Of a DNA stretch of 64,000 bases, positions 61,224 through 64,000 are shown piece by piece; the first letter of the stretch is position 1; every line of letters starts with the position of its first letter. The position numbers and the translations under genes were made by a program. The notes under the pieces are model-generated. The model was not told where the DNA came from and made no database searches. It saw only the letters and a program-made list of their open reading frames with translations. Source of the DNA: Thermosynechococcus sp. NK55a (GTDB lineage Bacteria > Cyanobacteriota > Cyanobacteriia > Thermosynechococcales > Thermosynechococcaceae); contig NC_023033.1 in NCBI RefSeq assembly GCF_000505665.1, forward strand, positions 2,322,313-2,386,312, given 5' to 3'.

Positions 61224-62045
61224 ATGACGCGATCGCCCGATATTCCAGATATTGAGAGTCCCTCTCCTAACCCCTCAGCCATTGTTGACACTTCGTTTGA
61301 GGAAAACGTCCCCATTGACCCGGAGGATGAACTGCCCAACGAGGTGGAAATGTCCCTTTGGGATCACCTTGAGGAGTTGCGGCAGCGGCTCTTTGTTGTC
61401 CTCGGCACTGTTGCTGTCACCATTGTGCTCTGCTTTACCCAAGTCCGCTGGATCATTCAGTTCCTAGAAAAACCAGCCCAAGGCGCGAAGTTCCTGCAAC
61501 TGAGTCCGGGGGAGTACTTTTTTGTCTCCTGTAAAGCGGCGGCCTACAGTGGCATTCTGCTAGCCACTCCAATGATTCTCTACCAAGCAATCCGTTTTAT
61601 CCTGCCGGGATTGACACGGCGTGAGCAACGCTTGCTGGCACCGGTGGTTTTCGGTTCATCCCTTCTCTTTATTGCCGGTTTGGTGTTTGCCTATACCCTC
61701 TTGGCTCCCGCCGCCCTTGGCTTTTTCATTAGCTATGGGGCAGATGTGGTTGAGCAACTGTGGTCGATTGATCGCTATGTGGACTTTATTTTGCTGCTGC
61801 TGCTTGCCACTGGTCTCGCCTTTCAAGTCCCCATTCTGCAGTTGGTCCTCATTGCCCTAGGCATTGTCTCGATTCCGCAAATGCTCAGCCAATGGCGCTA
61901 CGTGGTGATTATTGCCGTGGCCGTGGCAGCGGTCTTGACCCCCTCCATTGACCCGATTACTCAAGGCCTGTTGGCGGGTGCGCTGCTTGCTCTGTACTTT
62001 ACGGGGATTGGCTTGGCTAAGCTCATGGGGGTGGGGCGTTCTTAA
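61224..62045 (+). CDS. tatC: Sec-independent protein translocase TatC
   Basis: TatC is the membrane receptor for twin-arginine precursors. 273 residues with six membrane helices. The family stretches DHLEELRQRLFVVLG at the N-terminal side, FFVSCKAAAYSGILLATPMI and FVFAYTLLAPAALGF-like stretch are present. The first 45 residues are a polar extension. ATG 61224 is used; a TTG lies one codon before. It is divergent from mfd across an AT-rich 209-base gap with AAATAATC-like repeats. Confidence 0.97.
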   Translation: MTRSPDIPDIESPSPNPSAIVDTSFEENVPIDPEDELPNEVEMSLWDHLEELRQRLFVVLGTVAVTIVLCFTQVRWIIQFLEKPAQGAKFLQLSPGEYFFVSCKAAAYSGILLATPMILYQAIRFILPGLTRREQRLLAPVVFGSSLLFIAGLVFAYTLLAPAALGFFISYGADVVEQLWSIDRYVDFILLLLLATGLAFQVPILQLVLIALGIVSIPQMLSQWRYVVIIAVAVAAVLTPSIDPITQGLLAGALLALYFTGIGLAKLMGVGRS

Positions 62046-62234
62046 AATAGCCCCAAAAAAGACTCAATTAGAAAAGATGATTTTGGCGATAAAAATCAAT
62101 TATTGCGATCGTCCCTAGAACTTATCAAGGCTCTCAATAGAGATGATATGCTGAGGTTGCTAAATCAGTGCGTTCCTTGGCGATCGCAAGAATGGCACCA
62201 CTTTAACAGTTTTTTGTGTTTAGGAGCAGTCTTC

Positions 62235-62570
62235 ATGCCCATTGCCCTTGGGATGGTGGAGGTACTGGGTCACCCCCCTGCCTTAGCTGTTGCGGATGTC
62301 ATGGTGAAAGCGGCGCGCGTTACCCTTGTGGGCTATGAAGTGGTCAGTGGTGCTCGCCTGACAATTATTGTGCGCGGTGATGTTTCTGAAGTGCAAATTG
62401 CCGTTGCAGCGGGTGTCGAAGCCGCTAAGAAAATTCCAGCTCAGAGTCCCAAGGAAAAAACACTCTATTTATCATCAACAGTGATCCCGCGCCCCCACGA
62501 GAATTTAGAGGCCGTTTTCCCGAAAATGCGGTTCCAATATGGCGATGGCTGGGAGCGTTTTCTCGTTTAG
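62235..62570 (+). CDS. Divergent CcmK paralogue
   Basis: A 111-residue BMC-domain shell protein. ATG 62235 follows AGGAG; longer starts in the frame give non-family sequence. Compared with CcmK1/K2 the pore loop reads EVVSGARLTI instead of [10 protein letters not shown], so the pore lysine is gone, and residues AQSPKEKTLYLSST form an insertion. HENLEAVFPKM near the end keeps the family pattern. It lies apart from the ccm operon, next to the apc genes, as CcmK3/K4-like satellite genes do in other cyanobacteria. Which of these classes it belongs to needs a phylogeny. Confidence 0.88.
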   Translation: MPIALGMVEVLGHPPALAVADVMVKAARVTLVGYEVVSGARLTIIVRGDVSEVQIAVAAGVEAAKKIPAQSPKEKTLYLSSTVIPRPHENLEAVFPKMRFQYGDGWERFLV

Positions 62571-62617
62571 CAGCCTTGAAAGGGCTTCGCCAAGTTTTCC
62601 TAATGAGCAAAACTTCA

Positions 62618-62642
62618 CCGCTGAGATAATTGTCTTAGCGGG
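62618..62642 (-). terminator. Probable terminator of the apc genes
   Basis: CCGCTGAGA (62618-62626) pairs with TCTTAGCGG (62633-62641) with one G-T pair. On the minus strand it is followed by TGAAGTTTTGC. It lies about 75 bases after the apcC stop. Confidence 0.5.
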
Positions 62643-62714
62643 GAGCAGCCCACCCAACCAACTATCTCAACAGTGAAGCCTCAAAATCTCTAGGAAGCAG
62701 CTTTAGAGGGGTAC

Positions 62715-62918
62715 CTAGGCCAGGCCAGTATTGACCCCGGGCTTACCCGTAAACAGTTCCACTTTCACAATTTTGCCACCCATTTTTTGGATGCGTTGTT
62801 GCTCGCGGAACCAGTTTTCGTAGGGCACCAGTTTCGTGAAATAGGTATTTTGCAGTTCGCGCTGGGTGCGAATACGGGTTTGACTCGGCACGCAGGCGGT
62901 AATTTTGAACATGCGCAT
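62715..62918 (-). CDS. apcC: Phycobilisome core linker ApcC
   Basis: The small 7.8-kDa linker that fits inside allophycocyanin trimers of the core. 67 residues from ATG 62918, with the family stretches MRMFKITACVPSQTRIRTQR and RIQKMGGKIVKVELFTGKPG. An upstream ATG of the frame (62933) adds five residues and is unlikely. It is the last gene of apcA-apcB-apcC. Confidence 0.97.
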   Translation of the reverse strand: MRMFKITACVPSQTRIRTQRELQNTYFTKLVPYENWFREQQRIQKMGGKIVKVELFTGKPGVNTGLA

Positions 62919-62954
62919 GGAATGGGACTCCAAATCTGTGTGGGGGGATTACAC

Positions 62955-63036
62955 GTCTGGGAGCTAAAGGCCAGATTCAGACTGTTTAAGCACAATTGCC
63001 ATGACAGGCTGACACTCTAACCCCTAACTCCCAGAC
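62955..63036 (-). promoter_or_regulatory. Long inverted repeat between apcB and apcC
   Basis: GTCTGGGAG (62955-62963) and CTCCCAGAC (63028-63036) are a perfect 9-bp inverted repeat 64 bases apart, filling the 142-base gap. In the mRNA it could form a stem that sets apcC below or above apcAB by processing or partial termination. Confidence 0.45.
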
Positions 63037-63060
63037 AGATGTGCGACTGGAGAGCTGTAT

Positions 63061-63546
63061 CTAGCTTAAGCCAGAGCAGATGTAGTCAAAGTAGATGCCC
63101 ATTTCTTTGCCGGCATCCGCACCCACCAAGCTGGCAGTGACTTCTTTCATGGCTTGGATGGCTTGCACAGTGGCAGCGATGGGCACGCCCAAGGAGTTGT
63201 AGGTTTCTTTCAAGCCATTGAGCACCCGCTCATCGAGGATAGAAGGATCCCCCGCCAACATGGCATAGGTGGCATAGCGCAGGTAGTAGTCGAGGTCGCG
63301 GATACAGGCTGCATAGCGACGAGTGGTATACATGTTGCCACCGGGACGGGTGATGTCAGAGTACAGCAGGGATTTGGCCACTGCTTCTTTGACAATGTTG
63401 GCGGCATTGGCACTGATCACACTCGCAGCCCGCACCCGCAGTTCACCAGTTGCGAAGTAAGCTTTCAGCTTCTCCATGGCGGCAGTGTCGAGGTATTTGC
63501 CTTGTACGTCAGAGGCGTTGATGACAGCGGTAATCGCGTCTTGCAT
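63061..63546 (-). CDS. apcB: Allophycocyanin beta chain
   Basis: 161 residues, the normal length. The phycocyanobilin-binding cysteine is in [19 protein letters not shown] (near residue 81). The core helices of the phycobiliprotein fold are complete. It pairs with ApcA in the allophycocyanin trimers that pass energy to chlorophyll. It lies 59 bases after apcA in the same operon. Confidence 0.98.
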   Translation of the reverse strand: MQDAITAVINASDVQGKYLDTAAMEKLKAYFATGELRVRAASVISANAANIVKEAVAKSLLYSDITRPGGNMYTTRRYAACIRDLDYYLRYATYAMLAGDPSILDERVLNGLKETYNSLGVPIAATVQAIQAMKEVTASLVGADAGKEMGIYFDYICSGLS

Positions 63547-63605
63547 AGTTCTTTTTCCTCAAAAACGATTTGGATGATGGATCAATCTAAGGATGCTGAG
63601 GCGAC

Positions 63606-64000
63606 CTACTGCATGGCGCCAATCACGAAGTCAAAGTAAGAACCGGCTTCAGCGGCATCTTCCGCAGACAGCAGCGAGCAAGCAACGTTCTTCATGGCGC
63701 GAATCCCTTCAGCCACAGCGGGAATGGGGGTACCGAGGGAGTTGTACATTTCACGCACACCCACCAAACCAATTTCTTCGATGGGGGTGACATCACCAGC
63801 AACGATACCGTAGGTCACAAGCCGCAGGTAGTAGTCGAGGTCACGCAGGCAGGTGGCGGTCATTTCTTCACCGTAGGCATTGCCACCGGGGGAGACCACA
63901 TCAGGCCGTTTTTGGAAGAGTTGATCGCCCGCTTGCTTGACAATGCGCTCGCGGTTTTCCGTCAGGGTTTGGGCAATGCGCAGACGGCGCTCGCCAGTGC
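63606..64000 (-). CDS. apcA: Allophycocyanin alpha chain (start outside window)
   Basis: The last 131 or so residues, from [20 protein letters not shown] to the stop after FVIGAMQ; the first about 30 residues are beyond base 64000. The bilin cysteine is in [20 protein letters not shown]. It is the first gene of apcA-apcB-apcC and belongs to the phycobilisome core. Confidence 0.97.
   Translation of the reverse strand, partial: TGERRLRIAQTLTENRERIVKQAGDQLFQKRPDVVSPGGNAYGEEMTATCLRDLDYYLRLVTYGIVAGDVTPIEEIGLVGVREMYNSLGTPIPAVAEGIRAMKNVACSLLSAEDAAEAGSYFDFVIGAMQ

Overview
The window is a stretch of a thermophilic unicellular cyanobacterium, almost certainly Thermosynechococcus. It carries a beta-carboxysome ccmK2-K1-L-M-N operon and the allophycocyanin genes apcA-B-C. 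The HIP1 octamer GCGATCGC is very frequent in most of the window. The two light-sensing c-di-GMP proteins match what I recall of Tlr0911/SesC and Tlr0924/SesA of T. elongatus BP-1, including SesA chromophore cysteines at residues 499 and 527. No rRNA, tRNA or CRISPR array was found.

Layout. 0.4-20 kb: leuC, a secreted protein, SesC, a cysteine desulfurase, RNase Z with an unusual C-terminal helix-hairpin-helix tail, a CobO-like protein with a lost P-loop, a hydrolase, a nitrilase-type amidase, queA with a PP2C phosphatase, and SesA. 19.5-33 kb: the SphS-type kinase, a fused peptide-type ABC ATPase, a CysQ-like phosphatase, ftsY, an aminotransferase, a reductase, two peptidoglycan enzymes (DD-carboxypeptidase and lytic transglycosylase) and mreBCD. 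33-39 kb: rlmD and the carboxysome operon. 39-41.5 kb: an AT-rich long prokaryotic Argonaute with an apparently complete catalytic tetrad, immediately upstream of ccmK2. 41.6-45.6 kb: a TonB-like protein, an ABC1 kinase and rfbD.

45.6-57.6 kb is a foreign defence island between rfbD and mfd. It holds a degraded YgjP-type metallopeptidase, an Mrr endonuclease, a SNF2 translocase, a type III-like Mod with a very long N-terminal extension, a four-helix-bundle protein, a type III-like Res with an intact PD-DxK nuclease, an IS remnant and a frameshifted second restriction helicase. There is no HIP1 octamer in it. Purine-rich palindromic repeats are inserted in frame in mod and res, and similar arms flank the four-helix-bundle gene. 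This island and the Argonaute are the most interesting parts of the window. 57.6-64 kb returns to native sequence: mfd, tatC, a divergent ccmK paralogue and apcC-apcB-apcA (apcA runs off the end).

Functionally, the native part combines light-controlled c-di-GMP signalling, cell-shape and wall metabolism, and the CO2-fixing and light-harvesting machinery. The accessory part is anti-invader defence.
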